From Methylococcaceae bacterium NSP1-2 (GTDB lineage Bacteria > Pseudomonadota > Gammaproteobacteria > Methylococcales > Methylomonadaceae), in NCBI GenBank assembly GCA_002256685.1, contig NQJH01000057.1, forward strand, positions 1-8,421: 8,421 bases of DNA. The letters are read 5' to 3'. Made by a program: the position numbers and the translations under genes. Shown piece after piece: positions 1 through 5,916 of the stretch (position 1 is the stretch's first letter; every line of letters begins with the position of its first letter). The notes under the pieces were generated by a model. It saw nothing but the letters and a program-made list of their open reading frames with translations, was not told where the DNA came from and did no database searches.

Positions 1-741
1 ATCGCCGCTGCCTTCTGATATATAGCCGGTAGCGAATTTTTGCCCATATCTGGAAGGCACGATTAAGCGACCTAATAACGGTAAATTCACTTGTCCGCCG
101 TGCGTATGCCCTGCAAAAGTCATGGCAATTCTATTGGGTAATTCGTAAAAAATATCAGGATTATGAGTGAAGGCGATAATAGTAGCGGTGTCGGGAATAG
201 CACGCAGGGCTTTATCGGTATCGTGTTGACCCATCCAATAATCGCCGATTCCTGCTAGCCAAAAATCACAACTGCCGTTTTTAATCGGTAGCGCGGCATT
301 ATCTAACAGTCGAATACCTTCATGTTGGAACGCCGCTTGTACACGGGTCGCGCTATACCACCAATCATGATTGCCTAGCACCGCATAAACACCCAATTTT
401 GCGGTTAATTTTTTCAGTTCTTGCGCGATAGGTTCAGGTTTTACAAACGTGCCGCCCATCACTTCATGAATCACATAATCACCCGCTAATAAAATTAAGT
501 CGGGATGAATGGCGTTAGTGGCTGCTACCACTTTAGCTAAATTATCAATACCATTATACGGTGAGCCAACGTGTAAATCAGACAGGACGACTATTTTTAT
601 CCCGTTACAGCTTGCGGGCCATTGCCGCAGTTTAATATCGGTGGATGTGGTGATAAAACTGGACGGTTCTAGCCAAAAAGCCCATAAACCCAATACTATC
701 AATAAAATAAACAGCGATGATAGTACGAGAACAAGTTTCAT
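1..741 (-). CDS. Membrane-anchored metallophosphoesterase (calcineurin-like, YkuE/YaeI type), 3' end outside window
   Basis: The frame is open from an ATG at 741 to the left edge (247 codons), so the C-terminus is missing, probably by a few tens of residues. Residues 3-23 form a hydrophobic membrane anchor (KLVLVLSSLFILLIVLGLWA). The metal-binding signatures of the calcineurin-like family follow in order: DLH at 55-57, GD at 87-88, GNHD at 123-126, FTHNPD around His193 and GHTHGG at 211-216. They predict a binuclear metal site that hydrolyses a phosphoester. By analogy with YkuE/YaeI the substrate may be a membrane lipid phosphate, but the sequence does not show this. The ATG at 741 is the only possible start, because no start codon lies between it and an in-frame stop at 772-774. 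No Shine-Dalgarno sequence is visible. The gene lies just beyond the terminator at 787-819, so it is probably transcribed separately from the par operon. Confidence 0.88.
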   Translation of the reverse strand, partial: MKLVLVLSSLFILLIVLGLWAFWLEPSSFITTSTDIKLRQWPASCNGIKIVVLSDLHVGSPYNGIDNLAKVVAATNAIHPDLILLAGDYVIHEVMGGTFVKPEPIAQELKKLTAKLGVYAVLGNHDWWYSATRVQAAFQHEGIRLLDNAALPIKNGSCDFWLAGIGDYWMGQHDTDKALRAIPDTATIIAFTHNPDIFYELPNRIAMTFAGHTHGGQVNLPLLGRLIVPSRYGQKFATGYISEGSGD

Positions 742-786
742 TTTGCGTTTTTGTGCGGGGCGATAATAGTATCAATTCATTGGCTA

Positions 787-819
787 AAACCGGCGAGGTT
801 TTTAAAACCTCACCGGTTT
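787..819 (-). terminator. Hairpin terminator at the end of the parA-parB-dehydratase operon
   Basis: Two 16-base arms (787-802 and 804-819) are complementary except at one position. Read on the minus strand that position becomes a G-U wobble, so the RNA stem AAACCGGUGAGG/CCUCGCCGGUUU is fully paired and runs into a short U tract. On the plus strand the same position is a C-A mismatch. This favours the minus-strand transcript as the one being terminated. It sits 11 bases past the stop codon of the dehydratase gene and before the phosphoesterase gene. Confidence 0.6.
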
Positions 820-829
820 ATTCTTAATC

Positions 830-1210
830 CTAGCCTTTTATATAACTAAACCGCTGGTCATCCTTAGGCGTACCTTCAAAAACACCATTTGACTCAGCCG
901 CTGCATCCCATAACAGCACTTCTTCAATTTTTTTCGCCAGTGCAAAATCTCTTTCCGTTACGCCTTTAGCCGAATGCGTGACTAACTTAACAATAACAAA
1001 AGCATAGGAAATGCTCATATCGGGATGATGCCATGCTTTTTCGGCTAAATGTCCGACGGTTGTTACCACCATCAGCGTAGCTTTCCAACCGCTGGTTTTT
1101 ATTTTGCGACGAATCCAGCCGTTTTCATAGAACCAGTTGGGTAATTCGTCTTTTAGGCGTTGTTCGATTTCGGCATCGCTTAAAGCGATGGGGTGTTGAT
1201 GTTCTGACAT
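830..1210 (-). CDS. phhB: Pterin-4a-carbinolamine dehydratase (PCD/DCoH family), 126 aa
   Basis: The family enzyme dehydrates 4a-hydroxytetrahydropterin to the quinonoid dihydropterin, recycling the cofactor of aromatic amino acid hydroxylases; a link to molybdopterin metabolism has been proposed for some bacterial members. The diagnostic pattern is complete: Glu57, His61-His62-Pro63, Tyr69, His79 and Asp88 have the expected spacing, and His61/62/79 match the active-site histidines of rat DCoH. The N-terminal part (LPNWFYENGWIRRKI) and the helix ERDFALAKKIEE also fit the family. I start the gene at the ATG at 1210, because GAGGAG lies 8 bases upstream. The in-frame GTG at 1219 overlaps that Shine-Dalgarno sequence and is unlikely. 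The gene follows parB by 97 bases and may be cotranscribed. No phenylalanine hydroxylase gene is in the window, so the pathway is uncertain. The symbol is by family analogy. Confidence 0.88.
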   Translation of the reverse strand: MSEHQHPIALSDAEIEQRLKDELPNWFYENGWIRRKIKTSGWKATLMVVTTVGHLAEKAWHHPDMSISYAFVIVKLVTHSAKGVTERDFALAKKIEEVLLWDAAAESNGVFEGTPKDDQRFSYIKG

Positions 1211-1307
1211 GACTTTCACTCCTCAAATTATATTCGGTAGGTAGCGTGTAAAAGTGGGCGCAATTTCAATCGCGTTTTTCAATAGCGTGAATTTGTCGCG
1301 CTCACCT

Positions 1308-2156
1308 TTATTTAATCTGTTCAATAATGCCATCCAGTTCTTCTAAACTGGAATAGGCAATCACTAATTTCCCTGTGCCGTTTTCTTTGTGGTCAATTAA
1401 CACTTTCGCGCCGAGTTTGGCTGTTAAATCGTCTTGTAAGCGGCGTGTGTCATGATCTAGCACTTTTACGCTAGGCGGTTTGGGTGCTTCTTGCATTTCT
1501 TTAATTAAGCGTTCGGCGGCTCTAACCGTTAAGCCGTCTTTGGCTATTTTACGCGCTATTTCAACTTGTTTAACACCTTCTAAGGCTAACAAAGCACGGG
1601 CGTGCCCCATTTCTATCTGTTTATTAACCAATAGCGTTTTTGCTTCAACGTGCAAATCCAGTAATCGCAATAAATTGGTGACAGTGGCGCGAGATTTACC
1701 AATCGCATCGGCGATTTGTTGATGGGTCATCGAGAATTCTTCTAACAAGCGTTTTAAGGCATCGGCTTCTTCTAAAGGATTCAAATCTTCGCGTTGAATA
1801 TTTTCAATCAGCGCAATTGCCATCGCGCTGGAATCATCAATCGTCTTAATAACCACAGGCACTTCGGCTAATCCTGCCAGTTGTGCGGCACGCCAACGCC
1901 GTTCACCCGCAACGATTTCATATTGATGTGGGGCAATAAGGCGCACCACAATTGGCTGAATAATGCCTTGGGCTTTAATTGAATTGGCTAAATCTTGTAG
2001 CTTTTCGGGATTAATGTCTTTGCGCGGCTGGTATTTACCACGCTGGAGGTATTCAATCGGCAGCGTTTCCAGTGCATGATGCTTGTGTTCTTTTGCAGAA
2101 ACATCCCCTAATAAAGCATCTAGCCCGCGCCCTAAGCCACGTTTTTTTACATTCAT
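1308..2156 (-). CDS. parB: Chromosome-partitioning protein ParB (Spo0J family), 282 aa
   Basis: ParB binds parS sites, spreads as a CTP-dependent clamp and stimulates the ATPase ParA to segregate origins. All domains are visible. Residues 5-20 (KRGLGRGLDALLGDVS) are the N-terminal ParA-contact peptide. The ParB/Srx CTP-binding domain spans about 30-125, with GERRWRA at 84-90 and ENIQREDLNP at 118-127. The KorB-like helix-turn-helix spans about 143-165 (THQQIADAIGKSRATVTNLLRLL). The C-terminal dimerisation domain runs from about 236 to the end. Length and layout are those of chromosomal rather than plasmid ParB. Its ATG overlaps the TGA of the preceding small gene (ATGA), implying translational coupling. 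No palindrome close to consensus parS was seen in the window. Confidence 0.97.
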   Translation of the reverse strand: MNVKKRGLGRGLDALLGDVSAKEHKHHALETLPIEYLQRGKYQPRKDINPEKLQDLANSIKAQGIIQPIVVRLIAPHQYEIVAGERRWRAAQLAGLAEVPVVIKTIDDSSAMAIALIENIQREDLNPLEEADALKRLLEEFSMTHQQIADAIGKSRATVTNLLRLLDLHVEAKTLLVNKQIEMGHARALLALEGVKQVEIARKIAKDGLTVRAAERLIKEMQEAPKPPSVKVLDHDTRRLQDDLTAKLGAKVLIDHKENGTGKLVIAYSSLEELDGIIEQIK

Positions 2157-2428
2157 AGTGTTGGTTTGTCTATATTGAGATTCTGAACCAGTGCTTCAAA
2201 GTCGTCTAGCAAGTCTTTTAATGCTTCCACTTCTTTAACCAGATTGGCGTTTTCTTTTTGTATCGCTTTCATGAGAGTGACGGCTGCTATAACGGCGTGA
2301 TCGTCTAACAGTGTCGGACTAGGCTGGCTTTGCGCTAATTGTACGACTTCTTTAGCCCTGATAGGCGTAGAGACATCGACCAACAAGGCTTCCAACCCAC
2401 GTCCTAAACCCCGTTTTTGCGCGGTCAT
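2153..2428 (-). CDS. Small ParB-N-terminus-like protein with a leucine zipper, 91 aa, between parA and parB
   Basis: I do not know a named family for this protein. Residues 5-20 (KRGLGRGLEALLVDVS) match ParB residues 5-20 from the next gene at 14 of 16 positions; in ParB this peptide contacts and activates ParA. The codons for the two copies differ at many synonymous positions, so the likeness is held at protein level. Residues 21-45 are a Pro/Ser-containing linker. Residues 53-84 form a regular heptad repeat with Met53, Asn60, Val67, Leu74, Val81 at a and Ile56, Leu63, Leu70, Phe77, Leu84 at d. The Asn at a recalls parallel dimeric zippers such as GCN4. There is no CTP-binding domain, helix-turn-helix or ParB dimerisation domain. 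The start overlaps the parA stop (ATGA), and its stop overlaps the parB start. I infer a dimeric ParA ligand that does not bind DNA; a decayed parB duplicate is the alternative. Confidence 0.85.
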   Translation of the reverse strand: MTAQKRGLGRGLEALLVDVSTPIRAKEVVQLAQSQPSPTLLDDHAVIAAVTLMKAIQKENANLVKEVEALKDLLDDFEALVQNLNIDKPTL

Positions 2429-3192
2429 AATGGGTCTTTTCTCAGCATTTCGCCGACTAAAGCGATATAGGCTAACGCCCCACGCGAGGATTTATCGTAG
2501 CTTAACACCGGTAAACCATGACTCGGTGCTTCAGCTAAGCGGATATTTCTTGGAATGCAGGTACGAAACACTTTATCGCCAAAATAGCGGAGTAATTGTT
2601 CAGACACATCCTTAGTCAAACGGTTTCTGTCATCGTACATGGTGCGTAAAATACCTTCCAAATGTAAGCTTGGATTGACAGTATCTTGAATATTTTTCAG
2701 CGTCGTCATTAACGCCGATAAACCTTCCAGTGCGTAATATTCACATTGCATCGGTATCAATAAACTATCCGCTGCCACCATTGCGTTCAGCGTCAACATA
2801 TTTAACGACGGCGGACAATCAATCAAAATAAAATCGTAATTTTCTTTTATCGGCAGTAAAGCATCCGCTAATCGTTGCTCTTTACGCGCTGCCTGCATTA
2901 ATTCGACCTCGGCGGCGGTCAAGTCTGAATTACCCGGAATCACCGAAAAACCAATGTTGGGTAATTCAATAATAGTTTCATTTACGGGTATGGTTGCCAT
3001 GAGCAATTCGTAACTGGAATGTTGAGTGTCATGCTTATCAATGCCACAGCCCATTGCCGCATTACCTTGTGGATCAAGGTCTACAAGCAATACACGCCGC
3101 TTGGCAGCCGCTAAAGACGCAGCAAGATTGACACTGGTTGTTGTTTTTCCTACGCCACCTTTTTGATTGGTGACAGCTATTACTTTACCCAC
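2425..3192 (-). CDS. parA: Chromosome-partitioning ATPase ParA (Soj family), 255 aa
   Basis: ParA is a Walker-type ATPase that dimerises with ATP, binds DNA non-specifically and moves ParB-bound cargo over the nucleoid. The deviant Walker A box KGGVGKTT is at 11-18 with the signature Lys11. VDLDPQGN (37-44) supplies the A' aspartates, FILIDCPPS (121-129) is Walker B, and IPRNIRLAEAPSHG (213-226) is typical of Soj-like ParA. The protein begins almost directly with the P-loop, so there is no N-terminal HTH as in plasmid P1-type ParA; this fits the chromosomal type Ib-like group. The start is GTG at 3192, supported by GAGG at 3200-3203 seven bases upstream. Its TGA overlaps the ATG of the small zipper protein, making parA the first gene of the parA-orf-parB unit. 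The usual chromosomal neighbours mnmG and rsmG are not in the window. Confidence 0.97.
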   Translation of the reverse strand: MGKVIAVTNQKGGVGKTTTSVNLAASLAAAKRRVLLVDLDPQGNAAMGCGIDKHDTQHSSYELLMATIPVNETIIELPNIGFSVIPGNSDLTAAEVELMQAARKEQRLADALLPIKENYDFILIDCPPSLNMLTLNAMVAADSLLIPMQCEYYALEGLSALMTTLKNIQDTVNPSLHLEGILRTMYDDRNRLTKDVSEQLLRYFGDKVFRTCIPRNIRLAEAPSHGLPVLSYDKSSRGALAYIALVGEMLRKDPL

Positions 3193-3233
3193 GTTCTTAC
3201 CTCAGGCTAATGGTGTTTATTTCGATGTCGGGT

Positions 3234-3239
3234 ATTTTA
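3234..3239 (-). promoter_or_regulatory. Weak candidate -10 box for the parA operon
   Basis: On the minus strand TAAAAT lies 42 bases before the GTG of parA. ACGACA (four of six bases of TTGACA) stands 15 bases upstream, a short spacer. This is the best sigma70-like match between the repeat at 3274-3357 and parA, but it is weak. Confidence 0.22.
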
Positions 3240-3273
3240 ACGGATTTTCGTCATTGTCGTGTGTAGGGTGTAT

Positions 3274-3357
3274 TTTGTAGCTTGGGTTAAGTGATAGCCG
3301 TAACCCAACATAAACGCGGATTGTATCGGGTTACGCTACGCTAACCCGACCTACAAA
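3274..3357. repeat. 84-bp nested inverted-repeat element (REP/MITE-like, cruciform-capable)
   Basis: The outer ends TTTGTAG (3274-3280) and CTACAAA (3351-3357) are perfect inverted repeats. Inside are two perfect hairpins: TTGGGTTA/TAACCCAA (3282-3289 and 3301-3308, 11-base loop) and TCGGGTTA/TAACCCGA (3326-3333 and 3342-3349, 8-base loop). Together they can fold as a three-arm junction in DNA or RNA. The element lies between the end of the PspA-like operon and parA, both reading leftward, so its hairpins could damp read-through. It encodes no protein. The GGGTTACGC...TAACCCG pattern is of a kind scattered through many proteobacterial genomes; this last point is from general knowledge. Confidence 0.7.
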
Positions 3358-3408
3358 CTAGGAAAAATTGAAGCCATCCATGGCGCATTAAATCCTTGCG
3401 TCAGCGTT

Positions 3409-4176
3409 TTATGCTTTCATTTTTGCTTTCAACGCCGCAACGCGTTCTGCGGCGGACATGGTGCTAACCGCAGGTGCGCTTGCTTGTTTAGCTTGCGCCA
3501 TCATCGCTTCCATTTTTTCAGCTTGGCTTTGTGGTTTTGTGGTGATTTCACGCACAGTTTTAGCGGCTTCTGCTTCGATTTTGGCTTTGTTAGCAATTTC
3601 TTGTAACTTTCTCACGGCGGTAGATTCTGCGCCGATACCGTTTTTTAAATTGGCTAATTCCGCTTGACGCTCGGCTTTAAGCTTTTCTTTTTCCACTTGG
3701 CTTTCAGCCAGTTTGACATCACGCAGGGCTTTGGTGGTTATTTTGTCAAAGTCATTCAGTTGTGAGGTTAGAATTTTCAAAATATCATCCAACTCGTCTT
3801 TTACCGCTTTTGCCTCTGCCGCTTCTTCAATTTCTTGCGGGAGTTGCGCTTGCGCTTCTTCAATGCCTGCATAAAAATCATTAAAGGCGGCTTCGCTGAT
3901 TTCTTTACGCTCTAACTGCCCAACCATAATATCCAGCGTGGCTAAATATTCATTAATTTGAGCTTGCTTAACCACGACATCATTTTGTTCTTTGTCATAA
4001 TCGTGTTTAGCAGCGGCAAATTTTCTAGCCACGTTTTGAATTTTTTCAGCTAACGCATCTCTGTCTACTTCGGTTGCAGTTTCAGGATCAAAAGCCACTA
4101 ACGCGCCTACTAAACTTTCACCTGCTTGATCTACTTGCGCACCAAATAACCGACCTAATAACGAAAACGTACCCAT
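3409..4176 (-). CDS. PspA/IM30-like coiled-coil protein (YjfJ-like by position), 255 aa
   Basis: The protein is almost entirely helical and rich in Ala, Glu, Lys and Gln, with long charged heptad-like stretches at about 40-135 and 140-210. Residues 1-13 (MGTFSLLGRLFGA) form an amphipathic helix like the membrane-binding helix of PspA, which begins MGIFSRF. Residues 214-240 are a Met/Gln/Ala/Pro-rich linker, followed by a short C-terminal helix (SAAERVAALKAKMKA). PspA/IM30 proteins are ESCRT-III-like and assemble on damaged inner membranes. Assignment rests on architecture and on the adjacent DUF2491 gene, as in E. coli yjfJ-yjfK; I see no single diagnostic motif, so it may be a diverged or analogous coiled-coil protein. 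There is no signal peptide or transmembrane segment. GGAG lies 8 bases before the ATG. It is the last gene of its operon, 21 bases after the DUF2491 gene. Confidence 0.6.
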   Translation of the reverse strand: MGTFSLLGRLFGAQVDQAGESLVGALVAFDPETATEVDRDALAEKIQNVARKFAAAKHDYDKEQNDVVVKQAQINEYLATLDIMVGQLERKEISEAAFNDFYAGIEEAQAQLPQEIEEAAEAKAVKDELDDILKILTSQLNDFDKITTKALRDVKLAESQVEKEKLKAERQAELANLKNGIGAESTAVRKLQEIANKAKIEAEAAKTVREITTKPQSQAEKMEAMMAQAKQASAPAVSTMSAAERVAALKAKMKA

Positions 4177-4197
4177 TTATCTCTCTCCAAGTGTAAA

Positions 4198-4986
4198 TTA
4201 AATAACTTTAATATTGGTTCTTTCTAACTTAATAGCAAAAATATACTCTGCTAAAGGAAGCTGGTCTTCTATGGTAATTTCTTTACCATTGTGTGAAGTT
4301 GTTACCCAAAAAGCAACGATGAGTTCCTCAAATAGTGAGTTTTGCAAGCTGCGAGAATGCGGCATTAAATTCATAATCCGTCTACTTTCGCCTGTCGTAC
4401 CGTTAGCATCGAAGATAACCGTTTCTACACCGTTAAAGGCGGGCATAAAATCTTCCTCTTCATTTGCCCGACTGTAGGTCACGCCGTCTTCATCGCCATT
4501 AACGGCTAAGCGTTTATCCACTTCGGCACGAGATAAAAAGGTGTATAAATCCTCGCGGGAAAAATTATAACTAGGTTCGCCTAACCCTGATTCATTATCA
4601 CCTAGAAAAAATAAAATATCTTCTTCGCCTGTCGGTGGTTCGGTCACACTGGAGCAAAATAAAATTTCATCAATGTTTTCGACATTATTACTATCGGATA
4701 GAGTTTGTAAAAACAGCCTTTTTCTCTCGCCTTCTTGATTAAAATAAAAACGGTGGATTTTTTTGTTCTCCATGCCATCTATTTTAATGCTGGAAATTGA
4801 TTTAACGCGTAACACTTTAAGATTATCAAGCAGTACATCAATCATTGCCCCGTGCGTCATCGCCGAGAGAATAGGATTAATTTCAAACGTGACGGTGCTA
4901 TTAAAGTTTATTTTTAACGGCAAGTTAGCATCTTGCGCCGTTGATTCGCCAGCAAATAACTTACCAAAAAAAGAAAAAATATTCAT
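4198..4986 (-). CDS. DUF2491 family protein (YjfK-like), 262 aa
   Basis: Its function is unknown. I recognise DUF2491-like features: an early LPLKI...FEINP segment (22-38), an IHRFYF strand (77-82) followed by FLQ (92-94), then GLGEPSYNFSRED near 134-146, VTYSRANEEEDFMPAFNGVETV at about 169-190 and RIMNLMPHSR at 203-212. This is an acidic alpha/beta protein with no signal peptide. E. coli YjfK is somewhat shorter and is encoded beside the PspA homologue YjfJ, matching the order here. Residues 1-13 (MNIFSFFGKLFAG) are amphipathic and nearly copy the start of the neighbouring PspA-like protein. The upstream gene's TAG stop lies within TTTAGGA, so the Shine-Dalgarno AGGA overlaps it, seven bases before the ATG; the two genes are probably translationally coupled. 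I infer a cytosolic partner of the PspA-like protein at the membrane. Confidence 0.7.
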   Translation of the reverse strand: MNIFSFFGKLFAGESTAQDANLPLKINFNSTVTFEINPILSAMTHGAMIDVLLDNLKVLRVKSISSIKIDGMENKKIHRFYFNQEGERKRLFLQTLSDSNNVENIDEILFCSSVTEPPTGEEDILFFLGDNESGLGEPSYNFSREDLYTFLSRAEVDKRLAVNGDEDGVTYSRANEEEDFMPAFNGVETVIFDANGTTGESRRIMNLMPHSRSLQNSLFEELIVAFWVTTSHNGKEITIEDQLPLAEYIFAIKLERTNIKVI

Positions 4987-4995
4987 CTGCGAGTC

Positions 4996-5607
4996 CTAAA
5001 GTCTGTAAATCGTGTTGGAGCTGTTACGTTTTTTTAACCAAAAAATAACGAATACAATGCCACCGACCACTAAAAATATTGTAAACCATGACGTGCCGCC
5101 GCTGTTAGCAGGTTCGGGTTGGGTATCGGTGGTATTAATTGGCGTATTGGGTAAGTTTGACACAGGTGGCATCGGTGTGACAGCGGGGCGTTTATTATTG
5201 TTATTGATAGCAATTTGCGCGGCGGTTTGTGCGGCAGCAATAATTTGTTGCTGACGTTTAGCATCGGCAATTTGTTTTTGTATCGCGTCTAACTGCTGTT
5301 CTTGTCGTCTGTTGGCGTTGTTATCTTGTACAGGTGCGGGAACGTTGGCGACGACAGGCGGCTTGTTACGTTCTTGCCAAGCTTTTTTAGCCTGATTGGT
5401 TTTAGCAATGTTGGAAAATATTGAATCTGTCGTACTGGTATTTTTTTTCGGTTTCGACGAAGAGCTACTGCTAGTCGTGGTACGCGATTTTGAAGTACTG
5501 GAATGCGAACTGTCTGAGGTACTGCCGGTTCTTGCTTGTGCTACTGAGGTTATGCCTAAAAAAATCATCAGCATGATGATAAGCGATATGCTCGTTAGTT
5601 TTTTCAT
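4996..5607 (-). CDS. Hypothetical secreted Ser-rich protein with C-terminal membrane anchor, 203 aa
   Basis: I do not recognise a family. A Sec signal peptide covers about residues 1-25 (KK, a hydrophobic core SISLIIMLMIFLGITSV, then AQA as a plausible cleavage site). Residues 26-60 are very Ser/Thr-rich and look disordered. Residues 96-135 are Gln/Ala-rich and helical (AIQKQIADAKRQQQIIAAAQ), followed by a short Asn run (135-138) and a Pro-rich stretch to about 167. Residues 174-191 (WFTIFLVVGGIVFVIFW) form one transmembrane segment followed by LKKR, predicting a periplasmic body and a short cytosolic tail. AGGA lies seven bases before the ATG. It is the first gene of the operon with DUF2491 and the PspA-like protein. 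The topology would suit an envelope sensor or tether for these cytosolic partners, but that is inference from order alone. Confidence 0.85.
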   Translation of the reverse strand: MKKLTSISLIIMLMIFLGITSVAQARTGSTSDSSHSSTSKSRTTTSSSSSSKPKKNTSTTDSIFSNIAKTNQAKKAWQERNKPPVVANVPAPVQDNNANRRQEQQLDAIQKQIADAKRQQQIIAAAQTAAQIAINNNNKRPAVTPMPPVSNLPNTPINTTDTQPEPANSGGTSWFTIFLVVGGIVFVIFWLKKRNSSNTIYRL

Positions 5608-5771
5608 AACATCTTCCTTTTTTGTCGGACGGTTATTGGAGTGTGTCTATTAGAGCAGGATATTCACTTTTTGGACAGTCCTAGCAAAACATAAAATATC
5701 TACCTAGTCGATACTTTACTATGTCTCACGCACTGAGTCACTGCCCACAGTTAAGGGTATTTTTATCATGC

Positions 5772-5818
5772 TGTAGGTGCGGATTCATCCGCACAGCGCG
5801 AATAAATTCGCGCCTACA
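5772..5818. repeat. 47-bp nested inverted-repeat element (three-arm REP-like)
   Basis: The outer ends TGTAG (5772-5776) and CTACA (5814-5818) pair. Inside are two perfect hairpins with two-base loops: TGCGGAT/ATCCGCA (5778-5793) and GCGCGAAT/ATTCGCGC (5796-5813). The plan (TGTAG...CTACA around two hairpins) is that of the larger element at 3274-3357, though the stem sequences differ. The second hairpin plus the following CTAC recurs at 7738-7759 with one base changed. Confidence 0.72.
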
Positions 5819-5837
5819 CTTGGCAGTGACGTGCTAC

Positions 5838-5861
5838 GGGGGAATTCATGCAATGAACCCC
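5838..5861. repeat. Imperfect hairpin, probable repeat remnant
   Basis: A run of five G (5838-5842) faces CCCC (5858-5861), and TTCAT (5845-5849) pairs with ATGAA (5853-5857) around a three-base loop, leaving two unpaired bases on the left arm. It is flanked by CTAC on both sides (5834-5837 and 5861-5864), like the edges of neighbouring repeats. It carries no U tract and is unlikely to be a terminator. Confidence 0.4.
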
Positions 5862-5869
5862 TACATAAC

Positions 5870-5916
5870 TTTAGTTAAAGCTGTAAAATAGTCCTTTTTT
5901 CATTTTCTTAACTAAA
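5870..5916 (+). promoter_or_regulatory. 9-bp perfect inverted repeat in the proS leader
   Basis: TTTAGTTAA (5870-5878) is the exact reverse complement of TTAACTAAA (5908-5916), which ends three bases before the proS ATG. If both arms are transcribed they could pair across 29 bases and hide the translation start; at DNA level they could bind a protein. A weak -10-like TAAAAT lies between the arms at 5884-5889. If that is the promoter, the left arm would not be in the mRNA. The arms are AT-rich, so chance is possible. Confidence 0.3.

Noticed and set aside
509..766. Plus-strand 85-aa reading frame opposite the phosphoesterase N-terminus
   Set aside because: The minus strand encodes conserved phosphoesterase motifs across this stretch; the plus frame shows no recognisable features.
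1211..1219. GTG at 1219 as an upstream start for the pterin dehydratase, giving 129 aa
   Set aside because: It overlaps the GAGGAG ribosome site, which is correctly spaced for the ATG at 1210.
1227..1232. Perfect TATAAT on the minus strand just before the dehydratase gene
   Set aside because: It is only a few bases from the Shine-Dalgarno site, so transcription would start inside or after that site; the TTTACA upstream is only 14 bases away.
3363..3384. GCCAT/ATGGC hairpin and T run as a terminator of the PspA-like operon
   Set aside because: The stem has at most four usable pairs, and five bases separate it from the T run; too weak to call.
5396..5653. Plus-strand 85-aa reading frame across the start of the Ser-rich protein gene
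   Set aside because: It is antisense to a gene with a clear signal peptide and ribosome site; its composition is the complement of Ser-rich and AT-rich coding sequence.
3274..5866. Hairpin repeats as a CRISPR array or tRNA remnants
   Set aside because: The copies are few, far apart, differ in stem sequence and lack regular spacers; the three-arm folds do not have tRNA arm lengths or a TTCGA loop.
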